64,000 bases of DNA from the NCBI RefSeq assembly GCF_015207005.2, contig NZ_JADEXS020000001.1, positions 5,355,001 through 5,419,000 of the forward strand, read 5' to 3'. The translations under genes and the position numbers were made by a program. Numbering within the stretch: the first letter of the stretch is position 1; every line of letters starts with the position of its first letter. Shown piece after piece: positions 37,306 to 46,149 of this stretch. The notes beneath the pieces were generated by a model, which worked only from the letters and a program-made list of their open reading frames with translations, searched no databases and was not told the DNA's origin. The DNA comes from Desmonostoc muscorum LEGE 12446 (GTDB lineage: Bacteria > Cyanobacteriota > Cyanobacteriia > Cyanobacteriales > Nostocaceae).

Positions 37306-37377
37306 ACAAATCTCTCTATTGTTATTCGTAATTTGTAATTTGTCATTTGTCCTTTGTCCTTTGCAAATGACCAATGA

Positions 37378-38274
37378 CTACTTTCGGATTCTATTTTCTC
37401 TTCGTAAACGAGGATTGACAAATTCGTTTAACCCTTCACCAAGTAGTGATAACCCTACCACCATGAATGTCATCGTTAAACCAGGGAAAAGAGTAGTCCA
37501 CCAAATGCCGGTAGGTAGAGCTTCCAGTGCTTGTTTTAAATCGTATCCCCATTCTGGCACTTCTTCTGGAAGTCCTAGCCCCAAAAAGCCCAAACCGCCC
37601 AATACTAAAATTGCATCAGCGGCGTTGAGGGTGAATAGGACGGGTACACTTTGAATGACATTGAAAAATAGATATCGAGAAAGCACAACCCAAGTGGAAG
37701 CCCCCATTGCTTGAGCAGCTTCGATGAACACTTCAGTTTTGACGCTAACGGTGTGGTTGCGGACAACACGGTAATATTGAGGGATGTAAGCAATGCTAAT
37801 GGCGATCGCTGCATTCAATATCCCACGCCCCACCACAAAGGCCAGTGTCACAGACAACAGCAGCCCTGGTAAAGTGTAGATGCTATCCATAATAAACAGC
37901 AACACTTTATCCAGTTTCCCGGCGAGATAACCACTCAGCATCCCCAAAGGCACACCGATAATCATACTCAACGCCGTTGCCAAAATTACTACTTGCAAAG
38001 CCGCTTGAGCGCCGAACAGTGTGCGAGAGAAGACATCATAACCCAGGCGACTAGTACCAAACCAATATTTAGCCGATGGTGGCTGGTGAATTGGATTCGA
38101 GAGAAAATCTTTGGGGTTTTGTAGCCATCCCCAAGCCTGGAATACGGGAGCGAAGAATGCCAGAAAGATGAAAAATAGGGTAATGGCTAACCCGATGAGC
38201 ATGAGTTTCTGAGAAAGATTGGGATTTTTAGCGAACTGGAAAAATGTTGGCAACTGCCGTTTTGTGATGGCCAT
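37378..38274 (-). CDS. ABC transporter permease, dipeptide/oligopeptide (DppC/OppC) type
   Basis: From ATG 38274 it has 298 aa; longer frames only translate the upstream 59-bp repeats. It has an N-terminal membrane helix (about 20-45), the periplasmic loop with FGTSRLGYDVFSRTLFGA (a DppC/OppC hallmark) and five further helices. The ATPase-contacting EAA loop is EAAQAMGASTWVVLSRYLFF. It ends NEFVNPRLRRENRIRK, as usual for this family. No partner permease, ATPase or binding protein is adjacent, so the substrate (peptides, nickel or others) is open. Confidence 0.9.
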   Translation of the reverse strand: MAITKRQLPTFFQFAKNPNLSQKLMLIGLAITLFFIFLAFFAPVFQAWGWLQNPKDFLSNPIHQPPSAKYWFGTSRLGYDVFSRTLFGAQAALQVVILATALSMIIGVPLGMLSGYLAGKLDKVLLFIMDSIYTLPGLLLSVTLAFVVGRGILNAAIAISIAYIPQYYRVVRNHTVSVKTEVFIEAAQAMGASTWVVLSRYLFFNVIQSVPVLFTLNAADAILVLGGLGFLGLGLPEEVPEWGYDLKQALEALPTGIWWTTLFPGLTMTFMVVGLSLLGEGLNEFVNPRLRRENRIRK

Positions 38275-38321
38275 GTGCGATCGCCTGGATCTAGCAAGAT
38301 ACGCTGACCATTTTACATATT

Positions 38322-38566
38322 GGGGACTGGGGATTGGGGACTGGGGACTGGGGATTTGGTAAAAATGTCCCATAAAATTGAGGGACTGGGCATTGGGGAC
38401 TGGGGACTGGGGATTTGGTAGAAATGTCCCATAAAATTGAGGGACTGGGCATTGGGGACTGGGGACTGGGGATTTGGTAAAAATGTCCCATAAAATTGAG
38501 GGACTGGGTATTGGGGAATGGGGACTAGGGATTTGGTAAAAATGTCCCATAAAATTGAGGGACTTT
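38322..38566. repeat. 59-bp tandem repeat, about four copies
   Basis: GGGATTTGGTAAAAATGTCC recurs at 38351, 38410, 38469 and 38528, exactly 59 bp apart. Each unit joins an AT-rich core (TCCCATAAAATTGAGGGACT) to GGGGACT heptamers. Copies differ by a few bases. The array fills the gap between the divergent permease and S23 genes and so contains or replaces their promoters. Confidence 0.9.
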
Positions 38567-38579
38567 AGATTGGAATGAT

Positions 38580-38984
38580 ATGCAAGATAGAGGTTTTGAG
38601 TCTTTAGACTTCTATCAAGATAGCCTCAAGCTGCTAAAAGCGGCTTATCGATTGGCAGATAGTTTGCCGAGTTGTGAGCGTTACAATTTGAGCGATCAAT
38701 TACGAAGAGCAGCTTGCAGTGTTTTACTGAACATAGCTGAGGGCTATGGACGCTATCACTATTTAGATAGATTGCGTTTTATGTACATTGCTCGCGGCTC
38801 ATTGACTGAAACCAAAAGCGCTTTCATTATTGCTGAGAGCTTGGGCTACTGCAACACAGAACAATTAAACTGGGTCAGTCAGCTTAAAGACCGGATTGAA
38901 AAAGGTCTTAACGGTTACTGTCGTTTCATTCGTTCCCAACAACAGGGTAAAGAAGAGTACGGCACTCGACTGGGGGATTGGTGA
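38580..38984 (+). CDS. Four-helix bundle (S23) protein
   Basis: 134 aa, helical throughout. It resembles the S23 family first seen in 23S rRNA intervening sequences: YQDSLKLLKAAYRLADSLP, DQLRRAACSVLLNIAEGYGR and YIARGSLTETKSAFIIAESLGY are the typical segments. Function is unknown. Here it is a free-standing gene, not inside rRNA. The last codons (GTRLGDW and stop) lie in GGGGATTGG repeat DNA. Confidence 0.92.
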   Translation: MQDRGFESLDFYQDSLKLLKAAYRLADSLPSCERYNLSDQLRRAACSVLLNIAEGYGRYHYLDRLRFMYIARGSLTETKSAFIIAESLGYCNTEQLNWVSQLKDRIEKGLNGYCRFIRSQQQGKEEYGTRLGDW

Positions 38985-39137
38985 TTGGGGATTGGGGATT
39001 GGTGATTGGGTATTGGGGATTGGGTGTTGGGTATTACCAGTTAAAATAATTATTTCCCAGTCCCCAGTCCCCAGTCCCCAGTCCCCAGTCCCCAGTCCCC
39101 AGTCCCCAGTCCCCAGTCCCCAGTCCCCACTCTCCAT
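38966..39137. repeat. Paired STRR array between convergent genes
   Basis: GGGGATT/GGGTATT units (38971-39032) are followed by an AT-rich spacer with AAAATAATTATT and then nine CCCCAGT units (39057-39125). The two tracts are largely complementary. It lies between the 3' ends of the S23 and NTRC genes. Confidence 0.88.
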
Positions 39138-39140
39138 TCC

Positions 39141-40511
39141 CTAAAGATTACTTTCAATCAACTGCCGATATTCGCTCTTTTGCTTGACGCCTTTGACTTC
39201 CTTCACTAATTCCTTGTTTTTGAACAATTGAACCGTTGGCGTTCCTGTAACGTTAGCATTTTCAGCAATATCTCGGTCTTTGTCTATGTCAATTTCCACA
39301 AAGTGGATTTTGCTGTCAAATTCATCCACCACTTTATTTAAAATTGGCTTCAAGGTATGACAAGGGCCGCAGCCAGGAGAGACGTATTTAACTAGGAGTA
39401 AGCGATCGCTTTCGTGGAATAATTTCCGTAAAGCATAACCTCCCTCATGACGGGTTGCACTCAAATTAAATCCAGCTTCTTCCTCAGCTTCGGTCTTTTT
39501 GGCTGGTTGATGTTCTAATTCGTTATCTGCTGTCTCTGGCTGTTGATGGAATTCTTGAATCAAGCCACTGGAAGATAACCAACGTTCTGCCAACATCGCC
39601 GCCATACAGCCAGTACCCGCAGCGGTAATTGCTTGCCGAAATTCATGATCTTGTACGTCGCCAGCCGCAAAAACGCCCTCGACACTGGTTTCCACAGAAC
39701 CGTGCTTGGTGACAATGTAACCTACCTCATCCAGTTCCAATTGCCCCTTAAATAAGGAAGTATTGGGAGTGTGACCAATGGCGTAGAATAAACCCTTCGC
39801 GTGCAGTTGACTTTCTTCACCAGTTTTGGTGTTGCGGACTTTTACCCCTTCCATGTGTCCGTTACCGAAGATATCCACAGCTTCTGTGTTCCAATGCACC
39901 TGGATTTTGGGATTACTCAAAACTCGGTCTTGCATGGCTTTAGAAGCCCGCATTTTATCGGTGCGTACCAACATATTTACCTTAGAACCATACTTGGTGA
40001 GGTAAATAGACTCTTCCGCCGCAGAGTCCCCAGCACCAATCACAGCTAGTTCTGCACCGTGAAAAATCGGTGTTGCACCATCACAAATTGCACAAGCTGA
40101 AATACCCCGACTCCAGAATTGCTGTTCGCTGGGTAAACCCAAACGTTTTGCTGTCGCACCAGTAGCAATCACGATGCTGTTGGTTTTGATTTCCCTTTCT
40201 TGCGATCGCACTGTAAATGGACGCTGACTGAAATCAACTGATATCACATCTTCAGTATATAGCTCAGCCCCCCAGCGCTCCGCCTGCGCCTTCATCTTAT
40301 CCATCAGTTCCGGCCCGGTAATCCCTTGGGGAAACCCAGGAAAGTTCTCGACTTCCGTCGTTGTCATTAATTGCCCACCAGGCAATCCCCCGGCTTGGAA
40401 ACCTTCAAATACAACGGGTTTCAGGTTAGCACGTCCAGCGTAGATGGCGGCTGTGTACCCTGCTGGCCCAGAACCGATAATTACCAAGTTTTCTACAGTT
40501 GGGTTACTCAT
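39141..40511 (-). CDS. NTRC: NADPH-thioredoxin reductase C (reductase-thioredoxin fusion)
   Basis: 456 aa fusion typical of cyanobacteria and chloroplasts. The reductase part (about 1-320) has the FAD loop [20 protein letters not shown], the redox pair Cys140-Ala-Ile-Cys143 and an NADP loop ([11 protein letters not shown]). A linker of about 25 residues leads to the thioredoxin domain (about 355-456) with the [12 protein letters not shown] active site. NTRC feeds electrons from NADPH to 2-Cys peroxiredoxin and other targets, notably in the dark. The length is normal. Confidence 0.96.
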   Translation of the reverse strand: MSNPTVENLVIIGSGPAGYTAAIYAGRANLKPVVFEGFQAGGLPGGQLMTTTEVENFPGFPQGITGPELMDKMKAQAERWGAELYTEDVISVDFSQRPFTVRSQEREIKTNSIVIATGATAKRLGLPSEQQFWSRGISACAICDGATPIFHGAELAVIGAGDSAAEESIYLTKYGSKVNMLVRTDKMRASKAMQDRVLSNPKIQVHWNTEAVDIFGNGHMEGVKVRNTKTGEESQLHAKGLFYAIGHTPNTSLFKGQLELDEVGYIVTKHGSVETSVEGVFAAGDVQDHEFRQAITAAGTGCMAAMLAERWLSSSGLIQEFHQQPETADNELEHQPAKKTEAEEEAGFNLSATRHEGGYALRKLFHESDRLLLVKYVSPGCGPCHTLKPILNKVVDEFDSKIHFVEIDIDKDRDIAENANVTGTPTVQLFKNKELVKEVKGVKQKSEYRQLIESNL

Positions 40512-40685
40512 GAAAATACTATGAACTCATAACGACTACGCTTAATATAGCATAACAAATTGCGATCGGCTACACCAGATGGGAAGCGATGGGAAACGCC
40601 TACAGTACTATGTGCTCAATACTTGCCAAAGATGCTCTTAGAGTGCGGTACTTATGATAAATACAGAAGTATTTTCCATAATATT

Positions 40686-41261
40686 ATGTCTTTCACCGTT
40701 GCAGATTTAGAGCAGCTACAAACCGAACATCCAGAATGGCAGATGGAGTTGGTAGAGGGGAAAATCATAGTTATGGGGCCATCAGATTACGAGTCAGAGG
40801 AAATTGGCACTCGCTTGAGTACCTTCTTAAATATTTGGGTTATGTCGCGCAAACTAGGGCGAGTAACTGGTTCTAGCGCAGGCTTTATACTACCGAGAGC
40901 AGAAGGCGCACAAGAGGACGATTCGGAAAAAAGAAACCTGCGATCGCCTGATGTGTCTTTTGTGAGGGGCGATCGCTTGAAGAAGACGAAGCGCGACTTT
41001 GTAGAGTTACTTCCAGACTTGATGGTTGAGATTAAATCTAAAAGCGACAGAATTAAGCCACTTGAAGAGAAGATTCAGCTATTTTTGCAACTTGGGTCTG
41101 TGGTCGGCATACTGATTGACCCTGACAAATTGACAGTAACGGTCTATCGACTAAATCAAGCTCCAGTAGTGTTGCACAATGGAGACACACTTACACTACC
41201 AGACTTGCTACCAGGTTGGGAACTGGCGGTATCAGAATTGTGGCCACCTGAGTTTGAATAA
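40686..41261 (+). CDS. Uma2-family (DUF820) putative endonuclease
   Basis: From ATG 40686 it has 191 aa and starts MSFTVADLEQLQTEHPEWQM; the frame upstream to 40560 lacks similarity. Motifs: ELVEGKIIVMGPSDYESEEI, SPDVSFVRGDRL and the LMVEIKSKSDRIKPLEEKIQ segment with the acidic and Lys residues of the PD-(D/E)XK fold. It is a more distant member than the one at 35283. No restriction or toxin-type partner is adjacent. Confidence 0.92.
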   Translation: MSFTVADLEQLQTEHPEWQMELVEGKIIVMGPSDYESEEIGTRLSTFLNIWVMSRKLGRVTGSSAGFILPRAEGAQEDDSEKRNLRSPDVSFVRGDRLKKTKRDFVELLPDLMVEIKSKSDRIKPLEEKIQLFLQLGSVVGILIDPDKLTVTVYRLNQAPVVLHNGDTLTLPDLLPGWELAVSELWPPEFE

Positions 41262-41543
41262 CTGACTTCCACAAACAAAATTGAAAATCTAGTAGGGTGG
41301 GCAAACCCATATTTTTAGGTTCTGGGCAGTGCTTATTCTACGGTTATTGAGCAAATTTCAGGTTTTCAATACATAAATTTTGAGATTGTGATAGAACTTC
41401 CTAGAAGTTGGGAATACTCAAAATTGGGTGTGCCGCTAACTTAGGCAGCATGGGAAATTTTCGCGTGTGTGTCGTAGCTCCAGAAATGAGTTTGTCTAGC
41501 GGTGCAATGCACCAAAACAAAATTAGTAACAGGAGCAATTTCA

Positions 41544-42872
41544 ATGACTAGCCCAGCATCTGAGTTATTAGAAAAAATTCGTCAGCAATTTGATGCTTCT
41601 CCTTATCCAAGAGTTCCTCTTGATAAATCTCCTAAAGATAATATTAGTTCACTCTACATTCATAACTTAGTTACACCTTACTATTTAAAAAATCAAAAAG
41701 TTATCGAAACCAAAGGAAAAATAATTTTAGATGCTGGATGTGGAACTGGTTACAAATCATTAATTTTAGCAGAAGCTAATCCAGGTGCAAAAATTGTTGG
41801 AGTTGATATCTCAGAACAATCGATTAAATTAGCTCGAAACCGCTTGGAACATCACGGGTTTGACAATGCAGAGTTTCATGTATTGCCAATTGAGGAATTA
41901 GCAAAACTAGATTATCAATTTGATTATATTAATTGCGATGAACTTTTGTATTTATTTCCTGATTTAACTGTTGCTTTACAAACAATGAAATCTGTTTTAA
42001 AGCCTGATGGCATTATTCGCAGCAATCTACATAGTTCAATACAGAGATTTAATTATTTCTGCGCTCAGAAAGTCTTCACAATGATGGGTCTGATGGATGA
42101 AAATCCAACAGAGTTAGAAATGGATATTGTCATCGAGATCATGAAAGCTTTGAAAGATAATGTCAATCTCAAAGCTAGGACTTGGAATTCGGGTTACGAA
42201 GGAGAAGACGGAAAAGAGCGAATTTTAATGAATTACTTGTTTCAAGGAGATAAAGGGTACACCATTTCTGATATGTTCACTGCTTTGAAAGCCGCGGACT
42301 TAGATTTCATCAGCATGGTTAACTGGCGACAGTGGGACTTAATGAAGTTATTCAAAGATCCAGATAATTTACCTGCTTTTCTGGGGGTAAGCTTACCAGA
42401 AATTTCTATAGAACAAAAGCTACAACTATTTGAACTGATACATCCTGTTCATCGGCTAATTGACTTTTGGTGTGGTCATCCCAACCAAGCAAATTTTGTC
42501 CCAGTTTCAGAATGGACTGACTCTAACTGGCAAGGGGCAAAGGTGCATCTACATCCTCAGTTAAAAACTCACAATTTTCAAGAAGACCTTCTAGCCTCTG
42601 TTACAGAGTGCAGAATATTTCCCATCAGTAACTATTTATCCTTAGTTGAAGAATTTATCGGCATAGATAGTTCATTGGCACTTTGCTTGTTACCTTTGTT
42701 AGAGCAACCCCAACCGATGAAGTCTCTTGTAGAGCGTTGGAAACAATTTAGACCTTTAGATCCTGTAACCTTAAAGCCTACGGATGAGGAGCAAGCCTTT
42801 TATATGGTGCAACAGCTGCTACTGAGACTGGAGAATCTTGGTTATGTAATGTTGGAGTGCCAATCTGGTTGA
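41544..42872 (+). CDS. SAM-dependent methyltransferase with C-terminal extension
   Basis: From ATG 41544, 13 nt after an AGGAGC ribosome site, 442 aa. The class I methyltransferase fold occupies about 45-200: IILDAGCGTGYKSLILAEAN (SAM loop), VGVDISEQSI and the YINCDELLYLFPDL region. The remaining 240 residues are helix-rich and not recognised. They may dictate a protein or lipid acceptor. It opens the block of pilin and glycosyltransferase genes, but its tie to them is only positional. Confidence 0.88.
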   Translation: MTSPASELLEKIRQQFDASPYPRVPLDKSPKDNISSLYIHNLVTPYYLKNQKVIETKGKIILDAGCGTGYKSLILAEANPGAKIVGVDISEQSIKLARNRLEHHGFDNAEFHVLPIEELAKLDYQFDYINCDELLYLFPDLTVALQTMKSVLKPDGIIRSNLHSSIQRFNYFCAQKVFTMMGLMDENPTELEMDIVIEIMKALKDNVNLKARTWNSGYEGEDGKERILMNYLFQGDKGYTISDMFTALKAADLDFISMVNWRQWDLMKLFKDPDNLPAFLGVSLPEISIEQKLQLFELIHPVHRLIDFWCGHPNQANFVPVSEWTDSNWQGAKVHLHPQLKTHNFQEDLLASVTECRIFPISNYLSLVEEFIGIDSSLALCLLPLLEQPQPMKSLVERWKQFRPLDPVTLKPTDEEQAFYMVQQLLLRLENLGYVMLECQSG

Positions 42873-43090
42873 TACAGCAGTTTTCAATAGTCTGCAATAC
42901 ATACATTAGGGGCGCACATCTGTGCGCCGTATCGCGCATTAATCCATAAATGTGAGCGGCTTAAAACAGGGTATGAGAACGACTATTGCTTGTCAAAAAA
43001 TTTTTTTGAGTGGTGTGATAGGAAACTGATCGCAACTGGGTAAGTTACATTCAGAACACACAAGCACTTCCTACCCCAGGGAAAACACTT

Positions 43091-43636
43091 ATGAAAAGCG
43101 AATTGAAAGCAAAGTTTATCCAACACATTATCGGTAAAAAGAAGGAAAACGAAGGTTTTACACTTATTGAATTATTGGTAGTAATTATCATCATTGGGAT
43201 TTTGTCAGCGATCGCACTACCTTCTTTCTTGAACCAAGCCAACAAAGGTAAGCAATCTGAAGCTAAACAGTACTCCGGTTCTATGAACCGCGCTCAACAA
43301 GCATACTTCCTAGAAAATGGTGAATTCACTACTGACCTAAATAAATTAGGCATGGGTATTAGAAGCCAAACTGAGAACTACAAGTATGAAATTGGTAGTA
43401 GTTCTACTAATAATGGCGTTGCTAACAATGGTGTCTCTCTGAAAGCACCACTGAAATCTTATGTAGGTGTTGTAGCTTTATCTACACAACAATCTACTAG
43501 TGAAGCAACCACTTTGGCAGTTTTGTGTGAGTCTGACAACGTTGGCGTTGGTTCAACACAAAACGCAGCATTTACTAATACAACTCCAGTAGAACCAGCT
43601 TGTCCGACGAATTTCTCACAATTGAAGTCTAAGTAA
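43091..43636 (+). CDS. pilA: Type IV major pilin
   Basis: 181 aa prepilin. The basic leader of 22 residues ends in EG before FTLIELLVVIIIIGILSAIA, the prepilin peptidase site and hydrophobic helix with Glu at +5. The globular part has YSGSMNRAQQAYFLENGEF, typical of cyanobacterial PilA, and two C-terminal cysteines (VLCES and PACPTNF) that can form the D-region disulfide. It is assembled into pili used for hormogonium gliding. It is followed by a hairpin and the ogtA-like gene, the same order as reported in Nostoc punctiforme. Confidence 0.95.
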   Translation: MKSELKAKFIQHIIGKKKENEGFTLIELLVVIIIIGILSAIALPSFLNQANKGKQSEAKQYSGSMNRAQQAYFLENGEFTTDLNKLGMGIRSQTENYKYEIGSSSTNNGVANNGVSLKAPLKSYVGVVALSTQQSTSEATTLAVLCESDNVGVGSTQNAAFTNTTPVEPACPTNFSQLKSK

Positions 43637-43675
43637 AAAAGTTTAGCTGTATCAACTTTGACTGAACATTTGATG

Positions 43676-43711
43676 AGTGGGTAGTGTAAACTACCCACTT
43701 TGATTTTGCTT
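43676..43711 (+). terminator. Hairpin between pilA and ogtA (probable leaky terminator)
   Basis: AGTGGGTAG (43676-43684) and CTACCCACT (43691-43699) form a perfect 9-bp stem with a 6-nt loop, followed by TTGATTTTGCTTT. It is 40 nt past the pilA stop. It probably ends most pilA transcripts while allowing some read-through into the ogtA-like gene. Confidence 0.7.
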
Positions 43712-43748
43712 TAAATTCGCTAATATTACTCTTCTGGCATTCTTGGCT

Positions 43749-45959
43749 ATGACTTCTGTACAAATTCATACTGATATCACCCTTTCAGAGCAGCAAGCTC
43801 AACAATACTTCATGAAAGGCAACTACAGTCATGCTGCTAGTTGTTATGAGCAAGCTCTTGAAGCACAACCAGAAGTGAAAACGCACTACTGGAATTTAGG
43901 ATTAATGTTGCTCTTGCAGGAGCAAGAAGCAGAAGCGCAGATGACTTGGATGTTGGGTATGGCTGATGGTGAACCCCAACAGGTTGAGCAATGGACAGTT
44001 GAATTATTAGTGGTTCTGCAAACTGAGGCTGAACGCAGGGAAACGCTAGCAGATTATTCAGTTGCTTGGGCAATTCGCCAACATATCCGGGAAATAAATC
44101 CTACAGATGTTAATAATATATTGTATTTAATTGAGCTAGCTATCCAACTGGAAACATTTACAGGTGATGAATTAAATTCTCTAGGTGTGATTGAGTTACT
44201 TCACTCAGAAGAAATTGTAAATGTTCAACTATTATTGCAAGTGTTTGAGAGTATTCTCAATTATGCCCCTTTGCATCCCTTAGTCTTAGAGTTTGCAGAA
44301 GCTTGTTTAGTTCATGTTCGTGAACCTAAATCTTTTATTAATATTTTGATTCCAGCTACAGTTAAAATTGCCCAGTCGATGTGGGAACCCCAAATTGCAG
44401 CACATCTGATTAAACTAGGTTTAAGACTGGAACCTAAAAATTTGGAGATTTTGCGGCACTTGACTGCGTTTTATCTCAAGGCTGGTGATTATTCAAAAGG
44501 CATAGAAACAGCCAAGCTATGTTTTTCTATATCAAATACATTACTCGATCAAATATTTGCAACACATCTGCTGCAACGAGGATTAATGGATGCTCCTGGT
44601 TATTGGCAGGAAGCTTGTGGAGTTTTGCAGCAGCAAGAATCTCTATTGATGTCTTTGATTGCAGAACAACCTACAAATATTGTAGCAGCTAGGGTTCTTC
44701 GTCTGTTTAATGCTAACTATTTTGCACCTTACTTACGAGACGATCCTTATAAAAATAGACAAATTCAGAATCAAGTGGCACAACTTTGTCAACTTAATGT
44801 GCAAGAATATGGCAGGGAAGTAGTAAATAAATATAAACAACTTAACTTAAATAATAAAAATAAGCTAATAAAAATTGGATACCTATCCCATTGTTTATCT
44901 AGACATTCAGTCGGCTGGTTGGCGCGGTGGTTGATTCAGCATCACAACCACGAAAAATTTGATATTTATGGCTATTTTGTAAATTATAAACAGATAAACG
45001 ATCCGCTACAAGAATGGTATAGTCACCAATTCACTCAAGTTTATAAAGGAGGAATTTATAGTGAAGATATCGCTGAAAAAATTTACCAAGATGAAATTGA
45101 TATTTTAATAGATTTAGATAGCATCACTTTAGATGTTACTTGTGAAATCATGGCGCAAAAACCTGCACCTGTGCAAGCAACATGGTTGGGTTGGGATGCT
45201 TCAGGAATACCAGCAGTTGATTACTTTATTGCTGATCCTTATGTTTTGCCAGAATCTGCTCAGGAGTACTATACGGAAAAAATCTGGCGGTTACCCCAAA
45301 CTTATATAGCGGTGGATGGTTTTGAGGTGGGTGTACCAACTCTACGCCGGGATTCTCTAGATATTCCTAATGATGCTGTCATTTATCTGAGCGCTCAGAG
45401 AGGATTTAAGCGACACCCTGATACAGCGCGATCGCAAATGAAAATTATCAAAGAAGTTCCTAATAGCTATTTCTTGATTAAAGGATTAGCGGATTCTGAA
45501 GCTGTGCAGAAATTTTTTATGCAACTAGCAGAGGAAGAGGGTGTAGAGTGTTCACGGTTGCGTTTTGTACCCCAAGATTTCTCTGAAGCTGTCCATCGAG
45601 CAAATTTAACTATTGCTGATGTCGTATTAGATACCTACCCTTACAATGGAGCTACGACAACCTTAGAAACACTGTGGATGGGTATCCCCTTAGTAACTAG
45701 AGTTGGACAGCAATTTGCGGCTCGTAACAGCTACACCATGATGATGAATGTAGGTGTGACAGAAGGTATTGCTTGGACTGATGAAGAATATATAGAGTGG
45801 GGTGTGCGCTTGGGGAAAGATGAAGCTTTACGTCAGCAAGTGGCTTTGAAGCTGAAAGCATCCCGACAAACAGCACCTTTATGGAATGGTAAGCAATTTA
45901 GCCGTGAAATGGAGAAAGCTTATGAGCAGATGTGGCACAGGTATATTGAAGGAAAATAA
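43749..45959 (+). CDS. ogtA: O-linked GlcNAc transferase-like protein (TPR-GT41)
   Basis: From ATG 43749 it has 736 aa (a TTG two codons upstream is also possible). The N-terminal 350 residues are helical repeats of TPR type (YFMKGNYSHAASCYEQALEAQ). The C-terminal GT41/SPY domain starts about 375 with KIGYLSHCLSRHSVGWLARW and includes PVQATWLGWDASGIPAVDYF and the YPYNGATTTLETLWMGIPLV nucleotide-sugar loop. Such enzymes add GlcNAc to Ser/Thr of cytosolic proteins. The neighbouring pilA and the Nostoc punctiforme precedent suggest a role in pilin or hormogonium function. Confidence 0.92.
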   Translation: MTSVQIHTDITLSEQQAQQYFMKGNYSHAASCYEQALEAQPEVKTHYWNLGLMLLLQEQEAEAQMTWMLGMADGEPQQVEQWTVELLVVLQTEAERRETLADYSVAWAIRQHIREINPTDVNNILYLIELAIQLETFTGDELNSLGVIELLHSEEIVNVQLLLQVFESILNYAPLHPLVLEFAEACLVHVREPKSFINILIPATVKIAQSMWEPQIAAHLIKLGLRLEPKNLEILRHLTAFYLKAGDYSKGIETAKLCFSISNTLLDQIFATHLLQRGLMDAPGYWQEACGVLQQQESLLMSLIAEQPTNIVAARVLRLFNANYFAPYLRDDPYKNRQIQNQVAQLCQLNVQEYGREVVNKYKQLNLNNKNKLIKIGYLSHCLSRHSVGWLARWLIQHHNHEKFDIYGYFVNYKQINDPLQEWYSHQFTQVYKGGIYSEDIAEKIYQDEIDILIDLDSITLDVTCEIMAQKPAPVQATWLGWDASGIPAVDYFIADPYVLPESAQEYYTEKIWRLPQTYIAVDGFEVGVPTLRRDSLDIPNDAVIYLSAQRGFKRHPDTARSQMKIIKEVPNSYFLIKGLADSEAVQKFFMQLAEEEGVECSRLRFVPQDFSEAVHRANLTIADVVLDTYPYNGATTTLETLWMGIPLVTRVGQQFAARNSYTMMMNVGVTEGIAWTDEEYIEWGVRLGKDEALRQQVALKLKASRQTAPLWNGKQFSREMEKAYEQMWHRYIEGK

Positions 45960-45963
45960 TTAC

Positions 45964-46049
45964 AGGACTTACGCAAAAGAAAGTAGGGGGAATTCATGAA
46001 TTACCCCTACCCAAGAATAAGATTCTCAGTCATATATTGCATAAGTCCT
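45964..46049. repeat. MITE-like element with AGGACTTACGCAA tips (copy 2)
   Basis: AGGACTTACGCAA (45964-45976) and TTGCATAAGTCCT (46037-46049) match in 12 of 13 positions and bound an 86-bp unit containing AGTAGGGGGAATTC / GAATTACCCCTAC complementary words. It has the same tips as 13718-13808 but a different core. It lies directly after the ogtA-like gene and before a convergent gene, where it may also act as a transcription boundary. Confidence 0.75.
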
Positions 46050-46149
46050 GAATTAGTTAGCACCATAGAGGCGATCGTGGGGTAGCACAGATGTGCTGCC
46101 CTGCTTTGTGTATTCAATTGAGATAAAATCTGCTAGCTATCCAACAATT

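Noticed and set aside
37102..38550. Long minus-strand extensions of the permease (to 38550) and small protein (to 37374)
   Set aside because: The added codons only translate the 59-bp repeats or TTTGTCA heptamers; inner ATG 38274 and GTG 37305 fit the families better.
38351..38566. 59-bp periodicity as a possible CRISPR repeat-spacer pattern
   Set aside because: The whole 59-bp unit is repeated, so there is no unique spacer sequence; part of each unit is ordinary heptamer repeat.
40560..40685. Extended start for the second Uma2 gene
   Set aside because: The upstream residues show no family similarity; ATG 40686 begins the usual first helix.
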